Shown: positions 1 to 13,743, counted from the first letter of the stretch. The stretch is 64,000 bases of DNA from Pseudofabraea citricarpa (GCA_029641185.1 JAPWGK010000025.1:372001-436000); one strand, 5' to 3'. Notes: a model not told the origin generated them from the letters alone. Numbers and translations are program-made.

Positions 1-153
1 CCTCTCCATCATGTTCCAAATATAAAAGCTGTAGCTGTTGTTCCCTTTGTCAGTTTTCTCTTCATTATTATTAAAAAAGGTTTTTACATAGACGATCAAG
101 TTCAAAAGCAACAACTCTCATCACCGAAGCAGACTCGACTCCCCTCTTAAGCG

Positions 154-822
154 ATGGCAACTCCCAAACCCACCTTGATGACCTTGCCAATCAAGGTTCG
201 AAAAAACATATACTCCTTCATCGTCCCCAATAAAAGCATACCATATGATTTCACACGTATCGAAGAAGGTCTACACCAAAAGTATGACACGGCCATATTG
301 CGTGTCAACCGACAAGCTCACAACGAAGCCATCGCCGAATGGTACGGGGCAGTAACATACCAAATCCTGCTCAACGCATACGGAGCCAAGTTTCTCAATC
401 AGACATACGATATGGGACTCAAGGAACTACCTCGAAAGACATTATCTAATATCCAGTCACTGGAGGTTGTTTTACACCTTAGCGATAATGTGGTCTGGAG
501 AGCCGAGCCGGGAGATAGTCCTCTGTATCCATTGGTTAACATCTTGCTCGGTATGGAATACCAACTGCGGCACCTCAAACTCCGACTAGACCCGTCGTTC
601 TCGAGACGCTCGAAGAAGAATGAGGACAGACTTGTGAAGTGTATGGAGTGGAATCTGGGGTCTTTGCGTCAGTTATCACGCCTGAGCTCGCTGGAGACGG
701 AAATAGAGTTTGCGAATTGGGCATCTCTGCCAGAGTATGAGGACGGGTTCAGGCAGATTGTGAGCTCCTATGTGCAAGAATTGGAGGACGATATCAACAG
801 CAAATTTGACAGTAAATTGTAG
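154..822 (+). CDS. Uncharacterised F-box/2EXR-like fungal protein
   Basis: Single open frame of 222 residues from the ATG at 154 to a TAG. The N-terminus carries LPIKVRKNIYSFIVP (about residues 11-25), followed by ILRVNRQAHNEAIAEWYG (about 49-66). This two-part pattern, a degenerate F-box/2EXR-like helix then an 'RVNRQ..EA...FYG' block, is common in large families of unknown ascomycete proteins. No signal peptide or membrane segment is visible, and the C-terminal half is charged and helical. The role is unknown; F-box-like folds usually mediate protein contacts, but I see no full F-box. It lies about 250 bp upstream of CSN5 on the same strand. An intron cannot be excluded but none is needed. 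Confidence 0.7.
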   Translation: MATPKPTLMTLPIKVRKNIYSFIVPNKSIPYDFTRIEEGLHQKYDTAILRVNRQAHNEAIAEWYGAVTYQILLNAYGAKFLNQTYDMGLKELPRKTLSNIQSLEVVLHLSDNVVWRAEPGDSPLYPLVNILLGMEYQLRHLKLRLDPSFSRRSKKNEDRLVKCMEWNLGSLRQLSRLSSLETEIEFANWASLPEYEDGFRQIVSSYVQELEDDINSKFDSKL

Positions 823-1070
823 AGATAGATTGAACCTGATTCGGCGAAACCCGTTCATCCATGGTTCTGAGCGTGTAAATAAATGAAAGCAAACAGACCA
901 AATTCACAAGCTCTACAAGCTTTCCCTCTCTCGCCTCTCACCCCACTTCGCGCTAGCCTATCACAGCAGTTTAGCCGAAGCCTTCCAACCACAAGGCTGA
1001 AGGTCTCCATCTTCAGCATCACCTCAACCTCTCCACACCACAAACACTCACCACGGGGCAATCTGCAACC

Positions 1071-2160
1071 ATGGAGACGGCATTCAAGACATGGGGTATG
1101 CTTCCAGCACCATTCTGATTTCTACACCGAGGACTAACATGAGTCTTCAGAGCTGGACAACAACATCAAGCTCGTGGACGAACAACGCGATGCACTGTAC
1201 AGCTACTCCCCCGCCGAGCAAAAGGCCATCAATGAAGCCCACCCATGGCGAACAGACCCGCACCACTTCAAGAACGTACGGATCTCAGCCGTGGCGCTGC
1301 TCAAGATGGTCATGCACGCACGGTCAGGCGGGTCGATAGAAGTGATGGGCCTCATGCAGGGCAAGATCTCCGGGGACACGATAATCGTCACCGACGCATT
1401 CCGGCTTCCCGTCGAAGGCACCGAGACGAGAGTGAACGCGCAGGATGAGGCGAACGAGTACATGGTGGGCTACCTGCAAGCATGTCGCGACCAGGGCAAG
1501 CTCGAGAACGCAGTGGGTTGGTATCACAGCCATCCCGGCTACGGATGCTGGTTGAGCGGTATCGACGTGAGCACGCAGCACACGCAGCAGCAGTTCTCAG
1601 ATCCCTTCCTGGCTGTTGTCATTGATCCCGACCGCACCATCTCAGCAGGCAAGGTCGAGATCGGGGCATTCCGCACTTTTCCTGAGGATTACAAGCCCGC
1701 TGATTCAGGCGATGGCGGTGATGGATACCAGACGATCCCGCTGGCGAAGATTGAGGATTTCGGCGCTCACAGCAGCCGGTACTACTCGCTAGAGGTGACG
1801 CATTTCAAGAGCTCGCTGGACACGCACCTCCTCGAGCTGTTGTGGAATAAGTACTGGGTGCAGACGCTCAGCCAGAGCCCGCTGTTTACGAACCGCGAGT
1901 ATAGCAGTAAGCAGATGCTGGATCTGAGCAGCAAGATCACGCAGGCCGGGCAGGCCATCAGCCGTGGTGCGAGAGCGCCGTCGAACATGCTGGCGACGAA
2001 GAGCATGGATTTGCAGCTCGAGAAGGTCGTGAAGGATAGCAGTAAGATTGCCGGGGAGGAGGCGACGGGGCTTATGTCTGGTGAGGTCAAGGCGAAGTTG
2101 TTCAATGGATTGGGAGAGACAGGTGCTTCTTCTGCTCCTGCCACTTCTACTACTTCTTGA
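1071..2160 (+). CDS. CSN5: COP9 signalosome subunit 5 (deneddylase)
   Basis: Metalloprotease subunit that removes NEDD8/Rub1 from cullins. Two exons: 1071-1095 and 1151-2160, giving 344 residues. The short first exon encodes METAFKTW and the 55-bp intron has GTATGC..CAG ends; the frame then runs into [16 protein letters not shown], a typical CSN5 start. The JAMM/MPN+ motif is complete: a glutamate in [10 protein letters not shown] and [14 protein letters not shown] (H-x-H-x10-D). The family length is about 335-370 residues, so this is full length. It is convergent with the mitochondrial GluRS gene downstream. The catalytic residues look intact, so an active enzyme is expected. Confidence 0.95.
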
Positions 2161-2554
2161 TGCATGGATCGGTACGGAGAATGCGTATCTATCTATCTAT
2201 CTACGATAGGCTGTTCTTTTGCCTAAGGGCTGGGTTTCTATGGTTGCAGATGGGGAGCGGGGCGTGCATTGCTCGGCGCAAGGAGAAAGAATTGAATTCG
2301 TGCAATCTGCAATCTCACGGCGTTTAGGAATGAATGATTGATCGATTGATTACATGAGAGACGCAAGAAAATATAGAAAAATACAGACACGTTGATACAT
2401 TCTACAAAGTACTACATACACAGACGCCCTTTTTTTTTTCAACTCCCCCTTTCTTTTCATTCTATCTTACACGATTGTACATTCATTAGGTACACTTACA
2501 ACATCTCGTCCCCCTGATCTATCCCATCCTTATCAACGTTCTAAGGGATCAACC
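2161..2554. other. Convergent intergenic region with ATCT and T tracts
   Basis: 3' flank between CSN5 (plus) and the GluRS gene (minus). It holds a short ATCT microsatellite near 2188-2204, a GATTGATC-type run near 2335-2352 and a T tract near 2430-2440. No gene is seen. Confidence 0.6.
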
Positions 2555-5261
<2,707 letters not shown>

Positions 5262-6678
5262 ATGGCGGACGAAGTTGATCTCTATGGTAAGCAGTCCTGC
5301 CAATGATTCAGATCATCTGCTAATATGATCCAGAGGTCCTCAACATCTCCAAGACGGCAACGAAGTCTGAGATCAAGAAGGCTTACCACAAGGTTTGATG
5401 TGAAACTCCCTGGCTTCTTCCATTGCTAAGACAGCGATCCGCAGGCTGCCTTACAACACCACCCCGACAAAGTAGCAGAGGACAAGCGGGAGGAGGCAGA
5501 CATCAAGTTTAAGGGCGTCAGCCAAGCCTACGAGATCCTCCACGATGAAGAGAAACGGCATCTTTATGACACTCATGGCATGGCCGCATTCGACGGAAGC
5601 AGAGGACCTGGCGGTATGGGAGGAGAGGTAGACCTGGACGATATCCTACAACAGATGTTCGGAATGGGAGGAGGCGGAGGAGGAATGCCACCCGGATTTG
5701 GAGGCCCAAAGCGACAAAGACGAGGCCGTGATGAGGAGCAACAATACCAGGTTACGCTAGAGGAATTATACAAGGGCAAGACGGTCAAATTTGCAAGCAC
5801 GAAGAACATCATCTGCAGCCATTGCAAGGGATCCGGCGGGAAGGAGAAGGCAAAGCCCCAAACTTGCGAGCGCTGCAAGGGTAATGGTGTGACGATAGGA
5901 CTGCGATCAGTTGGACCAGGACTTGTTACCCAGGAGCGAATGATCTGCGACCCATGTAGCGGCACCGGCAGCGTTTTCAAGGAGAAGGATAAGTGCAAGA
6001 AGTGCAAGGGAAAGCGTACGACATCAGAAAAGAAGGTCTTGGAGATCTACATTCCCAGAGGTGCCATGCAAGGCGAGCGGATAGTGCTTGAGGGCGAAGC
6101 AGATCAAGTACCAGATCAAACACCGGGAGACATTGTCTTTACTCTTGTCGAGGATGACCACGAAGTTTTCAGCCGAGCTGGTCATGATCTGTCAGCTGAA
6201 CTGAACATCACATTAGCGGAGGCACTGACAGGATTCTCAAGAGTCGTGTTGAAGCACTTGGATGGGCGTGGAATCCAAATGGATCATCCTCAAGGCAAGG
6301 TACTCCGACCTGGGCAGATCTTAAAGGTGCCCGGTGAAGGTATGCCACACAAGAAGAGTGACCTCAAGGGTGACCTCTACCTGATTGTGAAGATCGAGTT
6401 CCCTGAAGATGGTTGGACTACGGATGACGCGGCTTATGCCAGTCTCAACAAGGTTCTCCCACCGCCGGGTCCAAAGATTGAAGCAACCGAGATCGACGAT
6501 GTAGAGTACACTGACGATGCTGATATTGAAGACGTAAGTTACATTTCTGACGTTGCAAGATACCGACGTGGCTAACTTTTCTCAGTTCGGAGCTGGTTCG
6601 GGTGACCCTAGAGGAGCAGCTGGATGGGAGGATGACGATGATGATGAGGGAGGACAAGCACAATGTGCACAGCAATAA
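5262..6678 (+). CDS. Type I DnaJ (Hsp40) co-chaperone, Ydj1/Mas5/Xdj1-like
   Basis: Co-chaperone that stimulates Hsp70 ATPase and delivers clients. Four exons: 5262-5286, 5334-5392, 5445-6533 and 6586-6678; 421 residues. The J domain (residues 5-70) has the HPD motif (HHPDKV). A Gly-rich linker (GGMGG, GMGGGGGGMPPGFGG) follows, then a zinc domain with four CxxC repeats: CSHCKGSG, CERCKGNG, CDPCSGTG and CKKCKGKR, the last lacking the second Gly. The C-terminal client domain is complete. The protein ends in CAQQ, which resembles the CaaX farnesylation box of Ydj1-type proteins, so ER or outer mitochondrial membrane association is possible (inference). It could equally be the Xdj1-type paralogue. 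Confidence 0.93.
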
Positions 6679-7171
6679 ATCATCCTAGAGAGCATAAACG
6701 GCCTTTACACAGCGAAATGAAAAGTGGTTGGGACTGGGGGAAATGGTTTTGTTACATAGACTTGCATGCTTGCAATTTTAGAATTGTACAGCAGGCAATA
6801 TTGAGTTGTTAATGCAAGCAATCTCTCAAATAACATTTTGGAGGGGAAACCAAAGTCAACTCGCATATCAAGAAATCTTTGCTCTGAACGTCTAAACTCA
6901 AACCTCGTCATCATGCACCCCTCCCACGTGATCAGAGGGTTCTTGTAGAATTGTTCGCTTAGTCATTCGCACGGTACCTCTTGGCGCACTAGGGCTAAGC
7001 GAACACACCACCAGGCTTTTTGAAAATACACAGCGGCCGAAAAAGTTCACTTGGGAGGAGAATCCATTCGACAACCTACGACAAAAAACCGACGACAAGG
7101 TACGCGTTACATCCCCGAGTGCTCTCGTAGCTTCATCTCTCTCCCGACTGTTCCAGCTGACATTTCGCAAG
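6679..7171. other. Intergenic region: DnaJ 3' flank and RPL32 promoter
   Basis: No gene is seen. The stretch before the ATG at 7172 should contain the RPL32 promoter and leader; GGGCTAAGCGA and CACACCACCAGG lie near 6990-7013. Confidence 0.5.
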
Positions 7172-7862
7172 ATGGTTTCCGCAAAGAAGCACGTTCCGAT
7201 CGTCAAGAAGCGTATGTTCCATCTCCCCTCAATCTCGACATTTGCGATTTGCCTTCCCATCACGACTCCAGACTGGCAGTACGCTGGCGATCAATCGGGC
7301 GATGAGGATCCGGCATCAATCGCGTCGAAGGAATGAATGAGTGTTGACTGTGTTGATGTAGGCACCAAGCGTTTCCACAGACATCAGAGCGACACCTACA
7401 AATGTCTCGATGCCAGCTGGAGAAAGCCTAAGGGTATCGATAACAGAGTCCGAAGACGTTTTAAGGGACAAATGGTTATGCCATCGGTACGTGGAAGCAA
7501 GAGTTGGGGTTCAACATGGAATTTCAGCATTGAAGCATCGTGAACCGACTATGGCAGAATAAGGGCTAATGAAAATTGCAGATTGGTTTCGGTTCAAACA
7601 AGAAGACCCGCCACATGGCCCCATCCGGACACAAGACCTTCCTCGTGAACAACACCCGCGAGGTCGACCTCCTCCTCATGCACAACAAGACCTTCGCCGC
7701 AGAGTAGGTTCCATCACTTTGGGATCATGATCCGCCCACTAACAACCTTGCAGGATTTCCCACGCCGTTTCAGCGAGAAAGAGAATCGAGATCGTAGCAC
7801 GCGCAAAGCAACTCGGTGTTAAGGTTACCAACGCAAAGGCTAGAGTTACGACCGAGGTTTAG
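7172..7862 (+). CDS. RPL32: 60S ribosomal protein L32 (eL32)
   Basis: Structural protein of the large ribosomal subunit. Four exons: 7172-7211, 7362-7486, 7582-7703 and 7754-7862; 131 residues, the normal length for eL32. The N-terminus [20 protein letters not shown] and the internal [18 protein letters not shown] are diagnostic, and the protein is very basic. Introns of 150, 95 and 50 bp interrupt a small coding region, as is usual for fungal ribosomal protein genes. The third intron splits a GAG codon after GA (donor GTAGGT). Codon use is biased toward C-ending codons, which fits high expression. Confidence 0.97.
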
Positions 7863-8158
7863 ATCAGTTTTGTGGATGGGTTTTTCGTTCGGTTGCATGG
7901 GTTCGGGACTGCTTGAGAAAATATGAACGGGGGCGATGCGGAAATGTAGCATATGCTCGACGATCAAATGAAGCTCCTTGGCAAAAGCAACCAACATTTC
8001 CTCCGGAATCAATACGTGACGTAAAGGTTGTGACTTCTTGACTTGGACGGGATTCTATCATGAAATCTGAATTTGGGATTGGAACAGGCACGTCGGGAAA
8101 GATAAACATTGTCCCGGAGGCTACTCGAAAGTACCTGATGGTTGAAATTCTCAGCAAG

Positions 8159-8266
8159 CACTTGGTCACTAACAGGTTGTTGATTATTAGCTTGCACTTG
8201 GTTACTGACAGACACTTGGTTACTGATAGGCACTTGATTACTGACGGGAACTTGATTACTGACAGG
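8159..8266. repeat. 18-bp minisatellite, about six units
   Basis: Six 18-bp units lie head to tail at 8159, 8177, 8195, 8213, 8231 and 8249. The consensus is close to CACTTGGTTACTGACAGG; the second unit is the most diverged. On the minus strand the same DNA reads as an open hexapeptide repeat (about VPVSNQ) inside a 106-codon frame starting with ATG at 8329. I do not call that frame a gene, because nothing outside the repeat looks conserved. Confidence 0.85.
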
Positions 8267-8275
8267 CACGTAGTT

Positions 8276-8456
8276 GTTGAATACTCTGAGCACCAGACGT
8301 GTAATGATGGATAAGCAGGTAATGAACATGTATTGTCAAGGATGAGCTTCAGGCACTTGGATGTAGACAGGCTCTTAATTGTTGAATACTCCAACCGCCA
8401 GATATATCACGATGGATAAGTACTTAGGTAGGTAGGTAATGGACATTGTGGCAAGG
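8276..8456. repeat. Diverged direct duplication of about 70 bp
   Basis: Block 8276-8341 and block 8381-8456 both begin GTTGAATACTC, share GATGGATAAG and GTAATG, and end with a CAAGG. The second copy contains an extra GGTA microsatellite. It abuts the minisatellite, so the area appears to have grown by local duplication. Confidence 0.65.
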
Positions 8457-10013
8457 GTTGAATAGGTTGTGTGAAATGATTGTCTGGGTGGTTGCAGAGA
8501 GAAGAACTCCTGTAACGGAGGAAGAGCTTAAATACAGGCAATATCCTTAGCGCGCCTTCCTGAGTGCTACAACATGTATTGTCAGATATTGAAGCTTGAC
8601 AGGAGGTACGGAAGTAATTTAGACCGCCCTAAAAAGCTAGGCCTGCCTTCACGTGTGCTTGTCTCTTCTTCACGTGATACCATTATTGCTTTTATTAGCT
8701 TCCGAGTATTAGACTGTTGAATAACTTCAGAAGGGTCTTTCTTTCTTCGTTTTGTCCCTCGCATACTTCTCGTACCATGTGGTAAACTTTGCTTTGGAAT
8801 TATCGAGCTTTGCAATTCTTCTGCTCGCTTAGTATTATGCTTTTTTCTTTTTGATATTTTAACTTGACTACTAGTCACCGAGAATGTGATCGGGAAGAAA
8901 GGATAGAGATAAATATAAAGTCAAGTAATTGCAAATACAAGCGATTACTCTATAGTATGCTTTTTCTGCCTTCGATACCTTTCGTAAAGTGAATGATACC
9001 CTCGTGCAAAAGTTGTGACTGTCGCTTAATCCAATCATATATTTTATTTACAAGTTTCTGCTTTTCTGCATCGTCGGGTTATAGATTGTGGGCTTATAAC
9101 TCCTAACTTGGTAGATCTAGCAATATGCTATACTTTGTAGCTTTATTTTTCGCGAGCAAGGCCCTTTAAGAGTCTAGAAAGAATTTGAATAAAATATAAT
9201 CATTCAGTATTCGAAAAAGAAAAAAAAAAAAGTGAGAACTGGATGTAGCGATCTTGATCGGTTTAGATGTACAGAGCAATTGAAATCAATACCAGTGGGC
9301 ATCTAGCACTTTGGAGATATAATTATAATACTATTCTCAATAATAAACGGTCCTGCTATTCATTTGCTCTTGTCCTGATTAGGTACTGAGAAATTAAGAA
9401 TGGAATCACTTACTCTTCTTGATATCTGAACCCTGCTTACACTTGTATTACCTTAATCTTTTCGCTTAACACTACCAAAACTTACTAAATCTGTGATTTC
9501 GAAAAAGCGAAAGAGAAAAAAGGGTTTAACATCACGCTAGAAAGAAAAATGCTTTCTATATACCCGGGAGCTAACGCGCGCTATAATAATCTGAGCTGAT
9601 CCAAGACAGGATATCCAAATATTTAAGCATCTCTTATTTCTCTCTCACTCTTCTATAACTTTCAACAAACATACATTCTTATCATATGTCGATCAATCAA
9701 CCGAACAAATCAATAGAAACAATATCGAATTCTCGCCCACAATCCCTTAACTCCCAATCGTTGTAATACCAAGGTACGTTGTATTTATCCATTCTTATTG
9801 TTTTTGTTTCTACGCCAGAGACAGAGAAAGAGTGAGGCTTTTCACGAAGTCGTGTAGTCGTCGCTTAATTTGAACCCCCCTCACTCAACTATACCCTCTC
9901 ATCGAATATACCAACTCTCAAATTCAATAGAGAAGATATAAACAGGAGAGAAAAGAAAAACCCCACTGACTCTCTCACTCTTCACAGATTCCAGCCCCAC
10001 AAAGTCAAACATC
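8457..10013. other. Gene-poor AT-rich intergenic region
   Basis: I see no convincing gene. It contains an A tract near 9219-9232, many short AT stretches and, near 9774-9987, a possible 5'-UTR intron of the next gene (GTACGT .. TTCACAG). An open minus-strand frame at 8582-8878 lacks an in-frame ATG at its start. Confidence 0.55.
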
Positions 10014-10961
10014 ATGTCGCCCAACCCCCTCTACCCTCTCATCCAGACCCAAATTTTTATCAGTAATTTAAGAACCCCTCCTCATTCCCCGAGGTGCTAT
10101 CCCTCGCCATGCAACGCACTCGTCAAAGGTACAACACCATTGCCGGGGATCTATGAGATCGTGTCGCCGACGGAAAGGATTCTACGCTATATAGAAGGGA
10201 ACACTAAAAAGAAGATGTGCGGGTTCGTCATGTGGGAGGATCTGTTTGTCAGGGTGGAGAGTGGCAACAGCACTATGACTGAGAAGAAGAACCAGAGTGG
10301 TAATTCTTCGATTGCCTCTACTGCTTCCACGACGCCTTTACTCGGGGGAAAGAGCACTGGACTGGGAGAGGGAGAGGATGAATGGACACCCGACACCTCA
10401 TCGTCACCATCGCATATCAAGCTGCTCGCTGGAGAATTCCCCTTCAACACTCCAATATCCCCCTCCCTCTCTGATATGGAAGGATATCATAAATTAAGAC
10501 GGCCTCAGCGCGTCACATACAACAGTGTGCTCAAAAGATGGATGTTCAACAAAGAGCTCTCCAGCCGGACATCCACCTATACCATCTACTCGAAACCCCT
10601 GAGCTCTCGTTGTCCCCTTCTCCGGCACCTATTCTCCTACTCGGGAAAGGAGAAACAGAAGCGGAAGGCCAAGAGGCGCGAATTCTTCGTCCTCGACGAT
10701 GGCAAGTCTTGGATCATGACCGGGTACTTGGATGGGAAGAAGGTTGGGTACGAGAAGACGGGCGTGTTTCAGAAGGTAGAAGGGAAGGGGATGGTGATGC
10801 TGGATAAGAAGCAGGAGGAAGAGCTGGATCTGAAATTGTTGAGTAGGGATGGTGTGTGTATATATCGCGATGAGGACGACGAGGACTATTATGTTGATGT
10901 TTGGAGATATTTTCAGATTGGAAGATCGTCCACCGTTGAGTTTTTGAGGGTAGATAGGTAG
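10014..10961 (+). CDS. Uncharacterised 315-residue protein
   Basis: Single open frame from ATG 10014 to TAG. The first 40 residues are Pro/Ser rich. Residues about 50-90 (GIYEIVSPTERILRYIEGN, then KKMCGFVMWEDLFVRVESG) look folded, a Ser/Thr/Gly-rich linker follows (about 95-145), and the C-terminal half is basic then acidic, with the cluster DEDDEDYYVDVWRYF near the end. No signal peptide or membrane helix. I do not recognise the family. A leader intron (about 9774-9987) is suggested by GTACGT and a pyrimidine-rich TTCACAG just upstream. Codon use resembles neighbouring genes, which supports a real gene. Confidence 0.6.
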   Translation: MSPNPLYPLIQTQIFISNLRTPPHSPRCYPSPCNALVKGTTPLPGIYEIVSPTERILRYIEGNTKKKMCGFVMWEDLFVRVESGNSTMTEKKNQSGNSSIASTASTTPLLGGKSTGLGEGEDEWTPDTSSSPSHIKLLAGEFPFNTPISPSLSDMEGYHKLRRPQRVTYNSVLKRWMFNKELSSRTSTYTIYSKPLSSRCPLLRHLFSYSGKEKQKRKAKRREFFVLDDGKSWIMTGYLDGKKVGYEKTGVFQKVEGKGMVMLDKKQEEELDLKLLSRDGVCIYRDEDDEDYYVDVWRYFQIGRSSTVEFLRVDR

Positions 10962-11687
10962 GCAGGACTCGGAATTGAGCCCATATCTGCTCCACTGTGC
11001 AATGGATATGATGAGCAAAGTTAGGTTTAGCATAACCTGCATTTCTGGACTTTGACCGCCGATACTCTGGATGATTGTAGCAGTGACGTGGAAGAAGGGA
11101 TCATGAATTGACTTAAAGCCGTTTTACAGTAACCTACCTAACTAATTCTTGTTTTCTAAAACCATTTGTTTATCAAACAAGTTCTATCTCATTATCATAA
11201 AAGCACAACATTACCATAAGACACAGAGGTATAGACATTTTGGTAGAGTTTTACTCCAGTGAATCGGTAAAGTCAAATTTGGCGAGCTGCTACTTGACGT
11301 GAATTGTTTTTACAAGAATATCCCAAGTGGTTCTGAACCGGAATCATATGGCTTGTTTCTCTACATGGAAAAAGCAAATTAGCAGAGTTTGGCGCAGCAC
11401 AAATGATCCTCAGCGCTGTAACCCCCGACAATTTGCATGATCTCGACCGTGTTGCCAATCCTTTTTTGCATGTTCGGTACCAATAGTAGAGTGCCAAGTC
11501 TGAGTAGTAGTCCAGATCGGCTTGACATCTCTCAACTTAACTATTAAATTATTAGCCATTTAAGCCACGGAAATGAATGCATCTTATCAGGAGTTCTTGG
11601 AATCCAAGTTGGCCCGGTACTTATTAGTGTGATACCCTCTGTTTCAGATAGCTTTTGTATGCGTTCACATCCTGATTTTTGTGAAGA
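10962..11687. other. Intergenic region without recognisable gene
   Basis: AT-rich stretch between two plus-strand frames. Reading frames here are short, and those I checked start with non-ATG codons. Nothing further is supported. Confidence 0.5.
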
Positions 11688-11879
11688 ATGATCATCATGA
11701 AATCTACTATTCTGATTACTGCCATTCTGACTGTCCTTATTACTCAAATATCTGCAATCTGCAGCCGCGACAATATGTTCCGGTGCTCACGTGCAACTCC
11801 TTCGCTTGCAAAACCATATTGCAGCTCAGTCCTCAAAATAGTCGATATGGAAACGATTGCCGTGGAAAACATACAATGA
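11688..11879 (+). CDS. Possible small secreted protein
   Basis: ATG at 11688 opens a 63-residue frame whose first 23 residues (MIIMKSTILITAILTVLITQ..) form a strong signal peptide, with likely cleavage after ISA. The mature part would have only about 40 residues with three Cys (CSRDNMFRC.., PYCSS). Such proteins occur among fungal effector candidates, but the frame is short, no homologue is recalled, and the 3' end may be spliced (a GTAAAA..ATGCAG pair lies at about 11917-11964). Chance occurrence in AT-rich DNA remains possible. Confidence 0.3.
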   Translation: MIIMKSTILITAILTVLITQISAICSRDNMFRCSRATPSLAKPYCSSVLKIVDMETIAVENIQ

Positions 11880-12933
11880 TGGTGTCATGTTTTGAATTAG
11901 TCCTCGATAAGAGTCAGGTAAAATATAAACTCGTGGCCTTCTATGTAAACTGATGAAATGCAGAAGAAAGAATGTAGCAACGAAAGAAAGAGTCGATCGA
12001 TTACTAACAATAACGCGGCAAGTCTTTCTAAGACAATCATAATCTTCGCCACAAGAGCGTTTTTGTAGTATATCCCGAGAAGACCATGAGAAGATCTCTT
12101 GCTAAACAAAATAAAAGGGCTAAAAATGATTTAATATAGCGCTCATAGCATTTATTATAGTTTATTTAATGAAGTCCTTTGAGTGGTATATCATCTCACA
12201 CATAAAAAAATGTACCTACCAAACTAATACGGATAAACACAGTCATCAAGTACGAATGCCATAATCCTTCGACCAAGAAGGATTCGATAAAGCCACCATA
12301 AACAAAGTCGTCATTGTTTGTGATTTCAAGGTACGGATCTCGCTTATCGCGACCAAGCTTTTACCCATTAAGCTTCCGCACAGATCCCCAAAGCTTAAGA
12401 TCTCCGACTACCGTCGGTATATGTTCCTCTTCGGGAGCGCACACTGCCTACTTTGATTTGATGTCCGGTATTGCGTACGTATGTCTCCTGCTGAATTCGA
12501 CCTGGTTGTCTGCAGGTAATTTAATTTGGCTTTCTAGAGGACAATGAATCGACCATCAGTTTCCCACGTGCGATGATTGCTTGTGTGGAAGACAGCAGGT
12601 GCTATCTAATCCCCCACCTCTCGGCTGCACGGCAGTTGAGAGGGACAGCCCGAATTCTCCCACGGGATTGCAAGTTTGGTCGACGACTCGTCAATACTTG
12701 CAACGTGACATTGACCAGCGCCTCGATTGGAGTCCTGTGAGACCCCAGGTCGGACGTAGAAGCCCAAAAGAACCATTAAACCGTTAAGATATAAGAAACT
12801 ATAGATAGAAGGTTAACAATGCTTGCAGGGATTAATTCATAGATAAGCTTCATATGCCGCCCATGATTTTCTTGCAACTCGTCAATTTGCACATTCTCAA
12901 CTCGCACAGTGTCAATCCATTCTCTTCTTAGTC
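11880..12933. other. Intergenic region upstream of the Nep1-like gene
   Basis: Carries no gene that I can support. The last 150 bp before ATG 12934 contain repeated CTCGTCAAT/CTCGCACAGTGTCAAT-like words, perhaps part of the promoter or leader. Confidence 0.45.
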
Positions 12934-13743
12934 ATGGCTGTTCTATCGCTTCTTCTCCAAGTTCTCCTTGCTACTGCTGCCGTCAAAGCATCCCCAGTGC
13001 AACGCCGTGGAACGATCGGTTCAGATGACATTGTTGGCTTTGCCGAGGCGGTTCCCAGTGGTACCGTTGGTACAGTCTATGAGGCATACCAACCATATCT
13101 TTATGTTGTAAATGGATGTGTTCCATTCCCTGGTGTAGATGCTAGTGGTAATACAAAGTAAGCCTCTGTAAATATTTTGAAGTCCTCCGAATCTGACATT
13201 TTTCAGTGCTGGTTTATCGCCAACTGGAGCGAGTAATGGAGACTGTGATAGCAGCACAGGCCAAATATATGTCCGAGGCACAACCTATGGCGATTATTAT
13301 GCTTTGATGTATTCTTGGTAAGCGCATTGTCTTCATAAATAAGACATTCCACTAATTAAGACAGGTACATGCCCAAAGACGAGCCATCTGATGGACTTGG
13401 TCACCGTCATGATTGGGAGGGAACGATTGTTTGGCTATCTAGCTCAACTGCCACAACTGCTGCCAACATCCTGGCTGTTTGCCCTTCAGCCCACGGCGGA
13501 TGGGATTGTACGACTGACTTTTCGCTGTCTGGTACCGGACCTTTGATTAAGTACCAGAGTATCTGGCCGCTTGATCATGCTACCGATGTTACTACCACAG
13601 TTGGAGGCCAGCAGCCATTGATTGCCTGGGAATCTTTGCCAACAGTTGCGCAAACAGCTCTTGATACAACTGATTTCGGTAGTGCCATTGTTCCTTTCAT
13701 CGACGCTCATTTCACCACCAACCTTGCTGCAGCTACTTTTTAG
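12934..13743 (+). CDS. Nep1-like (NPP1 family) secreted protein
   Basis: Member of the necrosis- and ethylene-inducing peptide 1-like (NLP) family, secreted proteins of plant-associated microbes; many bind plant sphingolipids and damage dicot membranes, others are inactive. Three exons: 12934-13157, 13207-13317 and 13365-13743; 237 residues, the usual length. A signal peptide spans about residues 1-19 and a KASPVQRR segment follows. The family heptapeptide GHRHDWE is present unchanged (13399-13419). Two Cys (in VVNGCVPFPGVD and SNGDCDSS) match the conserved pair of type 1 NLPs. The gene appears intact. Whether this copy is cytotoxic cannot be told from sequence. It sits in AT-rich DNA away from housekeeping genes. 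Confidence 0.93.

Noticed and set aside
8009..8329. Minus-strand ATG frame covering the 18-bp repeats
   Set aside because: The open frame is explained by the repeat length being a multiple of three; sequence outside the array is not protein-like.
8582..8878. Basic 98-codon minus-strand open frame
   Set aside because: Its first codon is GTG, there is no suitable ATG near the start, and the sequence is a Lys/Arg/Ser mix expected by chance.
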